Assembly: GCA_012838795.1 (NCBI GenBank)
Contig: DUOO01000026.1
Location: 1 to 64,000, forward strand
DNA: 64,000 nucleotides
From: Clostridiaceae bacterium
GTDB lineage: Bacteria > Bacillota > Clostridia > Saccharofermentanales > DTU023
Direction of reading: 5' to 3'
A program made the translations under genes and the position numbers. Positions 8,529 through 17,463 of this stretch are shown one piece after another (the first letter of the stretch is position 1; every line of letters starts with the position of its first letter). The notes below the pieces were generated by a model. That model saw nothing but the letters and a program-made list of their open reading frames with translations, searched no databases and had not been told where the DNA came from.

Positions 8529-9614
8529 TCAACGCAAAAATAACCAAGCTGCTGCATATGCCAATACTGCAACAATTAAGGCTATCAAACCGAACCATTT
8601 CCAATAAGCTTTTCTATCTAATGGCAAATCACCGATAAAACGACCGGTTTGGCCATTCATCGCAAAAGTAAATTGCTCACCTTGCCAAGAAGTATTTAAC
8701 ACCCAGACCGGATATAGAACATAGTTCGCTTTACCATCGGATAATTTAATATTACTGTTTTCCTGAGCGACTGTTTTATAACCGCTTACGGTTGATCTGA
8801 ATCGATCTTCGGTGCTCTGACGCACACGATGATTTGCCCTTTCAATACAATCATCTGCCGGAACATCATAACGATCGGCCAGGTAACCTGCCAAGAAACC
8901 TGCATTAAAGTCTGTTAATTCAGCAATGTTGTATGGCTCTATTGATTCCATCAAGTCATCAGGCATCTTTGAAGATGCATCAACCGGAACACTGTTGAAG
9001 GCAATATTACCGCTACGCAAAATCGAATAATAACTGGTTTTGGTATAAACGTAATCGCTGTCACTCCACGTACTGGTTTTTGTTCCTTTATATCTGAAGT
9101 TAGCATCAGCTTTAGTATCAAAAAGCCAAAACGGTACATACATCCCGCGAATTTTATCGATATGATTTTCATCTTTAAATTGCTTAGGTAATAGCCGTTT
9201 ACCTTTAATATGATTACGCAATCCTTGTTTAGCCTGCTCTTTGGTCAATTTAAAAGGAATTATATAATCAGGGCGCATATCACCCGCTATATTGCCGGCA
9301 ATCACTACCGGATTATCACAATAAGGACAGCTGGTTGCTGAAGTTGTAGTATCACCGACTATTTGACCGCCACAAGACATACAAACATAAGCTGCATAAT
9401 TATTAAGTTCATCTTCCTGCCAATTACTGTCCGCTTTTATGTTCCAAGTAAAATCATCTTGTTCATGTTCATTTTGGATAGCTTCCTCATATTGCTTAAC
9501 GGCATCCATTTCAAATTCCGTATCACAGTAAGGACACTTCATTTTTTGAATTTGACTGTCAAAATTTATCGCACCGCCACAGGAAGGACATTTAAAATCT
9601 AATAATTGAGCCAT
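8529..9614 (-). CDS. Zinc-ribbon membrane protein, YdjG-like
   Basis: 361 residues. Two TFIIB-type zinc ribbons open the protein: CPSCGG/CPYCDTEF (residues 9-35) and CMSCGGQI/CPYCDNPV (about 77-102). A middle domain (about 110-330) follows, then one C-terminal transmembrane helix (about 337-360, FGLIALIVAVLAYAAAWLF). GAGGT precedes the ATG. It sits 33 bp after the SPFH gene and 28 bp before the TPM gene. Such proteins are sometimes misannotated as helicase-like because of the ribbons; nothing catalytic is visible. A scaffold role in the membrane complex is inferred from the B. subtilis operon. Confidence 0.8.
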   Translation of the reverse strand: MAQLLDFKCPSCGGAINFDSQIQKMKCPYCDTEFEMDAVKQYEEAIQNEHEQDDFTWNIKADSNWQEDELNNYAAYVCMSCGGQIVGDTTTSATSCPYCDNPVVIAGNIAGDMRPDYIIPFKLTKEQAKQGLRNHIKGKRLLPKQFKDENHIDKIRGMYVPFWLFDTKADANFRYKGTKTSTWSDSDYVYTKTSYYSILRSGNIAFNSVPVDASSKMPDDLMESIEPYNIAELTDFNAGFLAGYLADRYDVPADDCIERANHRVRQSTEDRFRSTVSGYKTVAQENSNIKLSDGKANYVLYPVWVLNTSWQGEQFTFAMNGQTGRFIGDLPLDRKAYWKWFGLIALIVAVLAYAAAWLFLR

Positions 9615-9647
9615 AGTCTACCTCTAATCATAAGTTATTTTAAAGTA

Positions 9648-10979
9648 TTATAGGATATCGTTCTCGTCAAAAGGATCACCGCATTCAGGACAGAATTTAG
9701 GCGGATTTTGCGGATCTTTCGGTTCAAAACCACATTTATCACATTTATAAAGAGGTGCTCCCTCCGGTTTGGCTTTCCCGCAATTATGACAAAACTTACC
9801 TTGATTGACCGTGCCGCATGTACATTGCCAGCCTTGCTCAGGTTTCGGGCCGCCACATTCCGTACAGAATTTACCACTCGCGACATTGCCGCATTTCGGA
9901 CATGTCCATGAATCAATACCGGGTTGACCGCCGGTTGCCTGTTGAGAAGCAACTTGAGTATTTTGTTGATTCTGTTGCCCCATTGCAAACAGATCTTTCG
10001 CTTGAGCACCGCCTGCTTGCTGAGCCATGCCGAAGCCCATAAAACCGGTCATTGCACCGGCTTCATTCGCTGCAGCCGCTTTCATTGCATCTGCTTGTGC
10101 TCCGACTAAAGTTGCTCCTGCCATTGAAGGATCACGCAACATTCCGGCTCTTTGTGCTTGTTTGATCAGTTCGGCATCTTCTTCCGGTAAAGTAATCGGA
10201 TTTAAAGCAACTGAAACTATTTTCAAACCACGCAATTCGGACCATTTTTTAGTTAATTCGATATTCATCAGATCTGCAAGTTTACCGGCATGACCCGGCA
10301 ATTCACTCGGTCTGACCTGCATAGTTGAAATTTCAGCAAAAGCTGGTTGCAGTGCGCTGACAAATTCAGTTTTCAACTGATTGTCAATTTGATCTCTTGT
10401 ATATTCTAATTGAACATTACCCGTCACATTAGTGTAAAAAAGAATCGGATCGGAAATTTCATATGAGTATACTCCGGAGCATCTCACCGCAACATCAATA
10501 TCCAAACCTATATTCCGATCCACAACACGAAACGGAATCGGGTTCGGTGTGCCGAATTTATTATCCAGAATTTCTTTTGTATTGAAATAATAGACTCTTT
10601 GATCTCTGCCGGTATCACCGCCGAAAGTAAAACGTCTGCCTATTGTTTTGAATGTGTTAAGCAGGCTCTCACCGAATTTGCCTGAGAAAATACTGGGTTC
10701 AGTAGAAGTATCATATGTATATTCTCCCGGCTCTGCACAAACATCAACAACTTTACCCTGGTCAACAATGATCATACATTGGCCATCAGCAACAGCAATG
10801 CCGGATCCATTGGAAATGATATTGTCGCTGCCTTTTGTATTCGATGAACGACCACCAATTACTTTTTGACCTTTTTTTACTAAAACATCATTTTCTAAAG
10901 CTTCACAATAAAAAAACTCTTTCCATTGATCGGCCAAGGTACCTCCTATGGCACCTGTAATAGCTTTTATTAAACCCAT
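9648..10979 (-). CDS. SPFH-domain protein with C-terminal zinc ribbons, YdjI-like
   Basis: 443 residues. The first ~300 residues form an SPFH/band-7 domain of the family annotated as virion core protein-like (B. subtilis YdjI). An Ala/Gln-rich linker (about 300-350) follows. The C-terminus has stacked double zinc ribbons: CPKCG/CTECG, CTCG/CHNCG and CDKCG/CPECG. AGGAGA precedes the ATG. First gene of the operon running to 7649. Known for the family: SPFH proteins oligomerise at membranes. Inference: this one assembles with the two downstream membrane proteins in an envelope-stress complex. Three paired ribbons are more than a simple YdjI needs. Confidence 0.85.
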   Translation of the reverse strand: MGLIKAITGAIGGTLADQWKEFFYCEALENDVLVKKGQKVIGGRSSNTKGSDNIISNGSGIAVADGQCMIIVDQGKVVDVCAEPGEYTYDTSTEPSIFSGKFGESLLNTFKTIGRRFTFGGDTGRDQRVYYFNTKEILDNKFGTPNPIPFRVVDRNIGLDIDVAVRCSGVYSYEISDPILFYTNVTGNVQLEYTRDQIDNQLKTEFVSALQPAFAEISTMQVRPSELPGHAGKLADLMNIELTKKWSELRGLKIVSVALNPITLPEEDAELIKQAQRAGMLRDPSMAGATLVGAQADAMKAAAANEAGAMTGFMGFGMAQQAGGAQAKDLFAMGQQNQQNTQVASQQATGGQPGIDSWTCPKCGNVASGKFCTECGGPKPEQGWQCTCGTVNQGKFCHNCGKAKPEGAPLYKCDKCGFEPKDPQNPPKFCPECGDPFDENDIL

Positions 10980-11167
10980 TTGTTTCTCCTATTCATATTT
11001 TTTTAATAGACTTATCGTTCAAATAACAATTTAGAAATCTAAGATTAAGCTGCTTTCATGATTTAATATGCTCATTTATGATATTATCATAAATGACTAT
11101 GAAACACTGCAATAATTTTTAATTTTATTTATTTTTAATATTTATATTTCTGCCGAGGCAAGTATTT

Positions 11168-12589
11168 ATGGTTTTTTCCAGTTTGTTTTTTTTATATGCG
11201 TTTTTACCTTTATGTTTAATTGTTTACCGGATACCACGAAGTCTAAAGTACAAAAATCTTATCTTATTAGTTTTCTCTCTTTTCTTTTATGCTTGGGGTG
11301 AGCCATTCTGGATTATTCAGATGCTTGCATCAGGTATCTGGGTATTTCTTTCAGGCTTGTTTTTGGAACGTTATAAACATGATCCTGCAATTCACAAAAC
11401 CATTTTAACTATTGGAACAGTCGGAGCATTATTACCCTTGTTAATATTCAAATATTCAGGTTTTTTCATCGGTATAATAAATGTTCTTCCTCTGATTAAT
11501 ATCCCTCTTCCCGGTTGGACAATGCCGATCGGTATATCCTTTTATACATTTCAAATTTTAAGTTATCTGATTGATCTCTACCGGGGCCAATGCAAAGTCC
11601 AAAAATTTCTCCCGGATTTTTTGCTTTATCAGGCTTTATTTCCGCAATTGATCGCCGGGCCGATTGTTCGTTACAGCGATATTGAGCAACAATTGAGAAA
11701 ACGCGAAATTACAGCCAGAGGTCTGGCAGACGGCACCAAAAAATTTATTATCGGTTTAGCGAAAAAAACTCTGATTGCCAACTATGCAGGAACTTTAGTT
11801 GCTCAGACTGTTGGCAGCGGGAATTTGAATATGCTTTCCGGCATCGAATGTCTGGTTGGAATAATCGCAGTAACTATTCAAATATATTTTGATTTTTCCG
11901 GTTATTCAGATATGGCAATCGGTTTAGGACATATGTTCGGCTTTAATTTCAAAGAAAATTTTGAATATCCTTATTATTCCAAATCGGTTACTGAATTCTG
12001 GCGCAGATGGCATATTTCACTCGGAACTTTCTTCCGCGACTATGTATATATTCCTTTAGGTGGAAATAGACATCATCAATTACGTAATACATTTATCGTC
12101 TGGTTTTTGACCGGTTTTTGGCATGGTGCGGGTTGGAATTTTATTTTTTGGGGATTATATTATTTTGTAATTCTTCAAATAGAAAAACATATTACCTTGA
12201 AATATACGGAAAAAATTCCGCGTTTCATCATGTGGTTACCAATGAGTATTGTATCAATGTTCGGCTTTGCTGTTTTTTACTTTACTGCAATCCCCGATCT
12301 CGGAATATTTCTTAGCAGATTATTTACTTTTGCCGGCAACGATTTTTTTAATTTGAAAGGGAAATTATTATTTAATCAAAATTTGATATTTTTCCTTTTC
12401 TCCTGGATTGCATCAATGCCGGTTGTGCCTCAAATCAGAAAACGTTTGCCCGGTTTACAGAGCTACAGATTTAGGGCAACAAAATTCTATGTAATAGGAT
12501 CAAGCGTTTCAATATTATTGTTATTATTGATTTGTACCGCATCTTTGGTCGGTGACAGTTTTAATCCTTTCCTTTATTTCAGGTTTTAG
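11168..12589 (+). CDS. MBOAT O-acyltransferase (AlgI/DltB family)
   Basis: Polytopic membrane protein of 473 residues with about ten hydrophobic segments. Family signatures: ISFYTFQILSYLIDLYRG, the RRWHISLGTFFRDYVYIPLGG loop, and GFWHGAGWNF with the active-site histidine. AlgI-type proteins pass acetyl groups across the membrane to a periplasmic or surface transferase. The DHHW gene 55 bp downstream is the expected partner, as AlgJ/AlgX is for AlgI. GAGG lies upstream. The 188 bp separating it from the divergent SPFH gene must hold both promoters. No dlt genes are present, so polysaccharide or teichoic acid O-acetylation is likelier than D-alanylation. Confidence 0.92.
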   Translation: MVFSSLFFLYAFLPLCLIVYRIPRSLKYKNLILLVFSLFFYAWGEPFWIIQMLASGIWVFLSGLFLERYKHDPAIHKTILTIGTVGALLPLLIFKYSGFFIGIINVLPLINIPLPGWTMPIGISFYTFQILSYLIDLYRGQCKVQKFLPDFLLYQALFPQLIAGPIVRYSDIEQQLRKREITARGLADGTKKFIIGLAKKTLIANYAGTLVAQTVGSGNLNMLSGIECLVGIIAVTIQIYFDFSGYSDMAIGLGHMFGFNFKENFEYPYYSKSVTEFWRRWHISLGTFFRDYVYIPLGGNRHHQLRNTFIVWFLTGFWHGAGWNFIFWGLYYFVILQIEKHITLKYTEKIPRFIMWLPMSIVSMFGFAVFYFTAIPDLGIFLSRLFTFAGNDFFNLKGKLLFNQNLIFFLFSWIASMPVVPQIRKRLPGLQSYRFRATKFYVIGSSVSILLLLLICTASLVGDSFNPFLYFRF

Positions 12590-12644
12590 CAGACAATTGA
12601 AGTATTCAGGTAATGTAAAGCGATCATTTTTGAAAAGGTGAAAA

Positions 12645-14135
12645 ATGGAAATTGAAAAATACAATTTAAATCACAAACGTTCTGAATTTAAGACAAGGGA
12701 GAGAAAGCCTTTGAGGAAAAAACCTAATCCGTACAGGTCGCAAGCTATGAAAAATGACGGGATTATTTTCGTCAGTTTTTTTATTTTTCTGATTATATTC
12801 GGACTGCTTTTTATGATCTGGAAAAAACAAGACATATCTGAAACAGAAAAAAGACATTTACAACAAAAACCTGAATTAACCTCAGAAAAATTATTCAACG
12901 GAGAATACAGCAAAGAGTTTGAAGCTTATTATGCAGACCAATTCCCAATGCGAGATCAATTTATGGGTTTCTATAAATCACTGGTTAACCTCATGAATTC
13001 TGTTCCGAGCGGAAAACAAAAAATTCACTTGGTCACAGGTAGAAAAAATCAAGCGGATGACACATTTACAGCAAATGATTCCCAAATAAATAATCCGGAT
13101 ACCAACAATCAGTTTGAGCAAAATGAAAAGTCGGAAATAAATCTGGAAAATATATTAAAAGAAAATAACAATAATAGAAAAGATGATAATCCGGAAAAAA
13201 TCATCTCAGAAAATAATAAAGAAAAAACTCAAATCCGTGAGCTGCAATACAATGATACCAGCAACATTATTATCGATGGCAAGGCTATGGAAATATTCGG
13301 CTATTTGCCGGAAAATGCCGCAGCTTACGCAGACAGAATTAATTATTTGCGCGAAATTTTACCGGACCAAGTAAGATTAATTCATATGATTGCACCACCG
13401 GCAATAGCTTTTAACGGAATGGAAGAATTAGAAACCGAAAGCCAAATAGTCTATCAGGCAATTGATCAAATCTATCAAGCTGAAAATGATTCTATTATCA
13501 AAGTTGATGCGATTACGAATATTGCCAAACATACCGATGAATATATCTATTTCAATACCGATCATCACTGGACTGGACGTGGTGCATATTATGCTTATCA
13601 AGCATTTTGTTTTCATACCGGACAAACTGCCACTGCTTTGGAAGATATGAAATTGACAAAACCGGACTATGAATTTCTCGGATCATTATACAGTTTTACC
13701 GGTAACAGCCCTCTGCTCGAGAATTCCAAAGATCAAGCTGAAATCTTTTTGCCCAAACATTCAGGTACCAATACGGTATATAGTGATACAAGCATGTCTG
13801 ACGGAGTCCCGACAATGCTCTTAGATTCCGAAAGCAAAATCGATTCGCAGTATATCCTTTATTCAGGCGACGATGTCGCTTTGGGTTTAATCAAAAGCGA
13901 CATCAATAACGGAAAATCTATTCTGGTAATCAAAGATTCTTTCGCGAACGCATTTTTACCTTATTTAATGGATAATTATGAAAACATATATTCCGTTGAT
14001 CCGCGATACATGACTGATCCGATTATTCCTTTTATCGAAGAAAAAGAGATCAATGATGTATTGGTTCTTAACTCAGCTTTCATAACCGGAGTTACAGAAT
14101 GGCTTTACGGTTTTGACAATATAGTCGGGTATTAA
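12645..14135 (+). CDS. DHHW family protein, AlgJ-like acetyltransferase partner
   Basis: 496 residues. A basic cytoplasmic N-terminus (about 1-40) precedes one transmembrane anchor (about 41-62). The extracellular domain is SGNH-like, with the family motif NTDHHWTGRGAYYAY near residue 305 and IKDSFANAFLPYL near 430, which supplies the putative catalytic Ser. Between about 130 and 205 lies an Asn/Asp/Glu-rich low-complexity insert, probably a flexible linker. AAGGTGA sits five bases before the ATG. It follows the MBOAT gene by 55 bp, so the two probably form one acetylation unit. The acceptor polymer is unknown. Confidence 0.88.
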   Translation: MEIEKYNLNHKRSEFKTRERKPLRKKPNPYRSQAMKNDGIIFVSFFIFLIIFGLLFMIWKKQDISETEKRHLQQKPELTSEKLFNGEYSKEFEAYYADQFPMRDQFMGFYKSLVNLMNSVPSGKQKIHLVTGRKNQADDTFTANDSQINNPDTNNQFEQNEKSEINLENILKENNNNRKDDNPEKIISENNKEKTQIRELQYNDTSNIIIDGKAMEIFGYLPENAAAYADRINYLREILPDQVRLIHMIAPPAIAFNGMEELETESQIVYQAIDQIYQAENDSIIKVDAITNIAKHTDEYIYFNTDHHWTGRGAYYAYQAFCFHTGQTATALEDMKLTKPDYEFLGSLYSFTGNSPLLENSKDQAEIFLPKHSGTNTVYSDTSMSDGVPTMLLDSESKIDSQYILYSGDDVALGLIKSDINNGKSILVIKDSFANAFLPYLMDNYENIYSVDPRYMTDPIIPFIEEKEINDVLVLNSAFITGVTEWLYGFDNIVGY

Positions 14136-14185
14136 ACTAATTGTTGACTGCCAAGTAAACTACTGACTACTGAGCATCTTGCCAG

Positions 14186-15046
14186 CTACACTAAAGCCGA
14201 GCCACATCCGGGGCAAAAACGTGATGTTTCAGGCACAACTGACAGATCGGTACCGCAATTCGGACAAAACTTCGGACGACTGGTTTGCGCTGACGCGGGA
14301 GTGTCTTCCGGAATACTACCGCTTTGAGTACCTGCCGGTGTTCCGACCACAACACCGGGTGCCGACTGTATTGGCATAACCAAACTCTCACTTATCGGAG
14401 ATGAAGATGCTTGTTGAACATTGACATTTGATTGATTATCCAATTGTCCTCTGGCATTCATATACTCTCTTATTTCTTCACCTTCTCTTTCATATTCTTT
14501 GAAGGATCTATCAAAACGATTTTCCGGACGAATAGTAGATAATTCAAAACGGATTTCATCAAACCAAGGAGATTGAATTCCAATCTCGATCCAAAAAGCA
14601 TATTTATATTCGTAACGGCGAGGTTCATAACTTACTCGTTTACCTTCTTTGTCTTCACGATAAATCTCTCTCTTATCCTCATCAACCTTCAGATTACAAT
14701 AGGTTATTTGGTCTAAGCTAATCAAATCAGGATTATATTCTTGCCAATTTTTTCTACTGGTTACAATAAACTTTCGACTCTTTTCATCTATCATTATTTT
14801 TGTATTATTGCCGAAAATTCTGGTAGGTGTAAAATTGTTTAGATCTTGCTCATTCTCCGCCCGATACTGTAATTGTTCTTTAATTTCCAGCAAAGTAGAT
14901 TTACGACGTTCACTGAAAAAAGGTGACAATTTTTTCGCACACTTACTACATATATTTCCATCTTCCAATTTTCGATTACCTAATAACTTGATTTTTTCAC
15001 CGCAAACATCACAATTTTTACTTTTAAATAAATCTTTCAGAGCCAT
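14186..15046 (-). CDS. Zinc-binding protein with DUF4428-like and zinc-ribbon domains
   Basis: 286 residues from the start chosen here. The N-terminal zinc finger CDVCGEKI...CSKCAKKL (about 14-42) resembles DUF4428. A middle domain of about 150 residues follows (NNTKIMIDEKSRKFIVT region). A Pro/Ser/Ala linker leads to the C-terminal ribbon FCPNCGTDL...FCPGCGSALV. The start at 15046 is preferred because GGAGG lies five bases before it; an upstream in-frame ATG has no ribosome site. Function unknown. Its composition resembles the zinc-ribbon proteins of the nearby SPFH operon, and a related envelope or protein-protein role is possible. It converges on the DHHW gene. Confidence 0.8.
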   Translation of the reverse strand: MALKDLFKSKNCDVCGEKIKLLGNRKLEDGNICSKCAKKLSPFFSERRKSTLLEIKEQLQYRAENEQDLNNFTPTRIFGNNTKIMIDEKSRKFIVTSRKNWQEYNPDLISLDQITYCNLKVDEDKREIYREDKEGKRVSYEPRRYEYKYAFWIEIGIQSPWFDEIRFELSTIRPENRFDRSFKEYEREGEEIREYMNARGQLDNQSNVNVQQASSSPISESLVMPIQSAPGVVVGTPAGTQSGSIPEDTPASAQTSRPKFCPNCGTDLSVVPETSRFCPGCGSALV

Positions 15047-15352
15047 AACAACCTCCACATATTGTAGTTTCACAAACAAAATGTTTTTCGCTTCATCTTG
15101 ATCTGCCTGTTAACAAACTTCAGGACAAAAACAATCCGCAATATTCTATTTTTCATGATAGTACTGATTAAATATATCTTAACGTATATTCGATTAAAAC
15201 AAAACTTGATCTGTCTATTTGGTCGAACAATTTAATCAGCTTGCTAAATAAATCTGTTTTGCTCAGACAGCTAAATAAACCGGCAAATTTTTCAGCCGCA
15301 CGTTACTCAAAACTAGCGGAGTAATTACAGGTCTGAGATTTCGCACCCGGGA

Positions 15353-15700
15353 TCAAAGACTTTCAACAAATGTTTTCACCTGCGGACCGACATAAACTTG
15401 ATCAAGATATAAAAGAATCGGTCTTTTCACTAACATACCATCTGTAGCAAGCAATTCATATTTTTCTTCAAGCGACATATTCGGAAGCTTATCTTTCAGT
15501 TTTTGTGCGCGATAAACCATACCGCTTGTATTAAAAAATTTCTGAATTGCCAGCTCCGATTTTTCATGCCATTTCTTCAACTCATCAACCGTAGGATTTT
15601 CAGTATCAATATTTCTGTATTCATACTCTATGTTTTTCTCTTGCAAGATCTTTTCCACATTACGGCAAGTTCCACATTTTTTATAACAAATTAATAACAC
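15353..15700 (-). CDS. ArsC/Spx-family thioredoxin-fold protein
   Basis: 115 residues, the usual length. The N-terminal KKCGTCRN puts a CxxC pair at about 9-12, on the first helix of the thioredoxin fold. The C-terminal KRPILLYLDQVYVG resembles the ArsC RP-I motif. It is like B. subtilis YusI rather than Spx, because the Spx RNA-polymerase contact region is not recognisable. It could be a glutaredoxin-linked reductase; true arsenate reductase function is doubtful because no ars genes are near. GTG start with AAGGAGA nine bases upstream. The 306 bp up to the zinc protein on its 3' side show nothing I can support. Confidence 0.85.
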   Translation of the reverse strand: MLLICYKKCGTCRNVEKILQEKNIEYEYRNIDTENPTVDELKKWHEKSELAIQKFFNTSGMVYRAQKLKDKLPNMSLEEKYELLATDGMLVKRPILLYLDQVYVGPQVKTFVESL

Positions 15701-15950
15701 GCTATCTCCTTGTAATTAAAATTATTTCTGTTTCTATTCTAGCTGTTTATTATTATATTTTCAGTCTTAATTCTCTTTTTGTGTAAATATCAATCACATT
15801 CATATCACAGTCGTAAAGGAGAAGGAATCAGGCAGAATGATTTGCCGGTACATTACAAGCTTTCAATAATGTCTTATTATAATATAATGCCACTCTGCAA
15901 TAAGGTATCGTATACTGCGCACTCATTGAATCGGACACGTTCTCTGTCAC

Positions 15951-16610
15951 TTGGCAAGATTGAGTTACAGACCTATAGACCAAGGAGGAGTATTTGATTC
16001 ATATTGTGACTATATATCTCCTGAAGAAGCCAGGGCCGGAGATTTGGTCTTTTTTGAAAGAACATATGCTTCAGCAAATAGAATCTCACATGTTGGAATT
16101 TATGCCGGTAACAACCAAATGATACATGCCGGAAGCCCGATTGAATATGCAGACTTAACTCTTGATTATTATAGAGAACATTTTTATTGTTTCGGCCGAG
16201 TTAAAAATGGATTAATTAATCCGAATTCAAGGAGTTTGCAATGGCCTGTTCCTTCATCCAAGAATATAACTTCGCATTTCGGTCCAAGATCTTGGGAGGG
16301 TTATTCGGACTTTCATACAGGTACCGATATTGCTGCACCTACTGGAACTCCTGTTATAGCACCGGCATCCGGAACTGTATCTCATGTAGGATGGATAGAT
16401 GTTAATGGTAATACTGTAAAGATCGACCATGGGAATGGGTTAATTACAATGTATTGCCATTTAAGCGGATTTAATTGCCTTGTAGGTCAACGTGTCAATG
16501 CCGGTGATATTATTTGTTATATTGGCTCTACAGGTTTTTCTACCGGTCCACATCTGCATTATGAGATTCAAGTTGATGGACAGTCGGTTGATCCTATGAC
16601 TTATTATTAA
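15951..16610 (+). pseudogene. N-truncated NlpC/P60-M23 cell-wall hydrolase
   Basis: The readable frame gives about 219 residues. The first ~80 are the second half of an NlpC/P60 domain (EEARAGDLVFF, RISHVGIYAG with the catalytic His, MIHAG). The catalytic Cys motif that should precede it is missing. In the 170 bp upstream I found no single frame restoring it. Residues ~90-219 are a complete-looking M23 metallopeptidase: SHFGPRSW, FHTGTDIAAP, HLHYEIQV with the zinc ligands. Such NlpC/P60-M23 fusions occur on conjugative elements as wall-opening enzymes. The first codon is TTG without a ribosome site. Most likely a decayed relic of a conjugative element next to the island recombinase. Confidence 0.7.
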
Positions 16611-16683
16611 ACTTTTAGTGAAGTTCTTCACCAATTTTTGTTAACCGGGAATCTGAAACTTTTAGTGAAGCTCTTCACTAAAA
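16611..16683 (+). repeat. Two copies of the AGTGAAG-nn-CTTCACT palindrome, left island edge
   Basis: Copy A starts right after the hydrolase stop: GTGAAG-TT-CTTCAC at 16618-16631, followed by a T-run, so it may act as terminator. Copy B (16660-16683) has perfect 11-bp arms TTTTAGTGAAG and CTTCACTAAAA around the dinucleotide CT. Both carry the same ACTTTTAGTGAAG left flank (16611 and 16658). Related copies lie at 25609-25626 and 26323-26342, at the other end of the island. Conserved inverted arms around two variable bases resemble the crossover sites of serine recombinases. Confidence 0.65.
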
Positions 16684-16691
16684 ACATACAA

Positions 16692-16785
16692 GACACTGAA
16701 ACGGTGTCATAACTCCTGAGTTGTGGCACCGCTTTTCATATGCAGTAATTTCAGCACTTTGAACGGTGTCATATTATAGTGTCAT
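16692..16785 (+). promoter_or_regulatory. Iterated GTGTCAT motifs upstream of the recombinase gene
   Basis: GTGTCAT occurs at 16704-16710, 16766-16772 and 16779-16785; the first two lie in the longer repeat AACGGTGTCATA (16700-16711, 16762-16773). The first copy also forms a 13-bp hairpin with two G-U pairs (16702-16714 with 16719-16731, CCTG loop). The array sits just upstream of the recombinase ATG, the usual place of a res site or autoregulatory operator. Function is inferred from position and repetition only. Confidence 0.5.
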
Positions 16786-16803
16786 TAAAGAAAGGAAATT
16801 TTT

Positions 16804-17412
16804 ATGAAATATGGTTATGCCAGAGTAAGCACAAAAGGACAAGCAGCTGATGGAAATAGTCTCGAAAATCAAATAGAACTTCTAGAAAAAGCCGGAGCTG
16901 AAATAATATATAAAGATGTTTTCTCCGGAACTAAACTCGATAGACCGGAATTAAATAAATTGCTTAAAATCCTAAAACCTGATGATACAATTATCATCAC
17001 AAAACTGGATAGGTTTGCCAGGAGCATTGGACAAGCTAGTGAATTAATTACTAATCTTATTGATAACGGTATTAAGGTTGAAGTTCTTAATTTAGGAGTT
17101 TTAGATAACAGCTCGGTAAGCACACTATTTAGAAATATGCTTCTTGCTTTCGCTCAATTTGAAAGAGATATGATTGTTGAAAGAACTCAGGAAGGAAAAG
17201 CGGTTGCTAGAAGAAATCCTAATTATCGAGAAGGCAGAAAAAAGAAATATACTGATGAACAAATTAAACTTGCCTTAAAACTACTCGAAACATACTCTTA
17301 TTCACAAGTTACTGAAATGACAGGGATCAGTAAAAGCACTTTGATTAGAGCTAAAAAAGACATTAAACGAGCTTATGAACGGAAAACGCGTTCCCAGAAG
17401 TCCAGTAGTTGA
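16804..17412 (+). CDS. Serine recombinase, resolvase/invertase family
   Basis: 202 residues. The N-terminal catalytic domain has YARVSTKGQ with nucleophile Ser9, TKLDRFARS (active-site arginines) near 65-75, and [16 protein letters not shown] with the E-helix. A C-terminal helix-turn-helix (about 150-185, [20 protein letters not shown]) binds DNA. Length and domain order match Tn3-type resolvases and DNA invertases, not large serine integrases. AAAGGAAA precedes the ATG. The gene is complete and sits at the left edge of the defence island, convergent with the helicase gene. It may resolve, invert or move the island, or be left over from a transposon. No tnpA-type transposase is visible. Confidence 0.92.
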   Translation: MKYGYARVSTKGQAADGNSLENQIELLEKAGAEIIYKDVFSGTKLDRPELNKLLKILKPDDTIIITKLDRFARSIGQASELITNLIDNGIKVEVLNLGVLDNSSVSTLFRNMLLAFAQFERDMIVERTQEGKAVARRNPNYREGRKKKYTDEQIKLALKLLETYSYSQVTEMTGISKSTLIRAKKDIKRAYERKTRSQKSSS

Positions 17413-17463
17413 CTTACCAGAACAGCCTTTGGCTTTCAGAAACTACGTTTTTCAGTAAGTTTT

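Noticed and set aside
9635-10009. 124-codon frame overlapping the SPFH gene end
   Set aside because: It is a shadow of the zinc-ribbon coding sequence in another frame.
13183-13374. Alternative frame inside the DHHW gene
   Set aside because: It covers the Asn-rich insert in another frame and has no ribosome site; the main frame has clear family motifs.
15701-15950. N-terminal half of the NlpC/P60 domain upstream of the truncated hydrolase
   Set aside because: I translated the three plus frames and found stops in each and no Cys motif of the family; a decayed beginning is possible but not visible.
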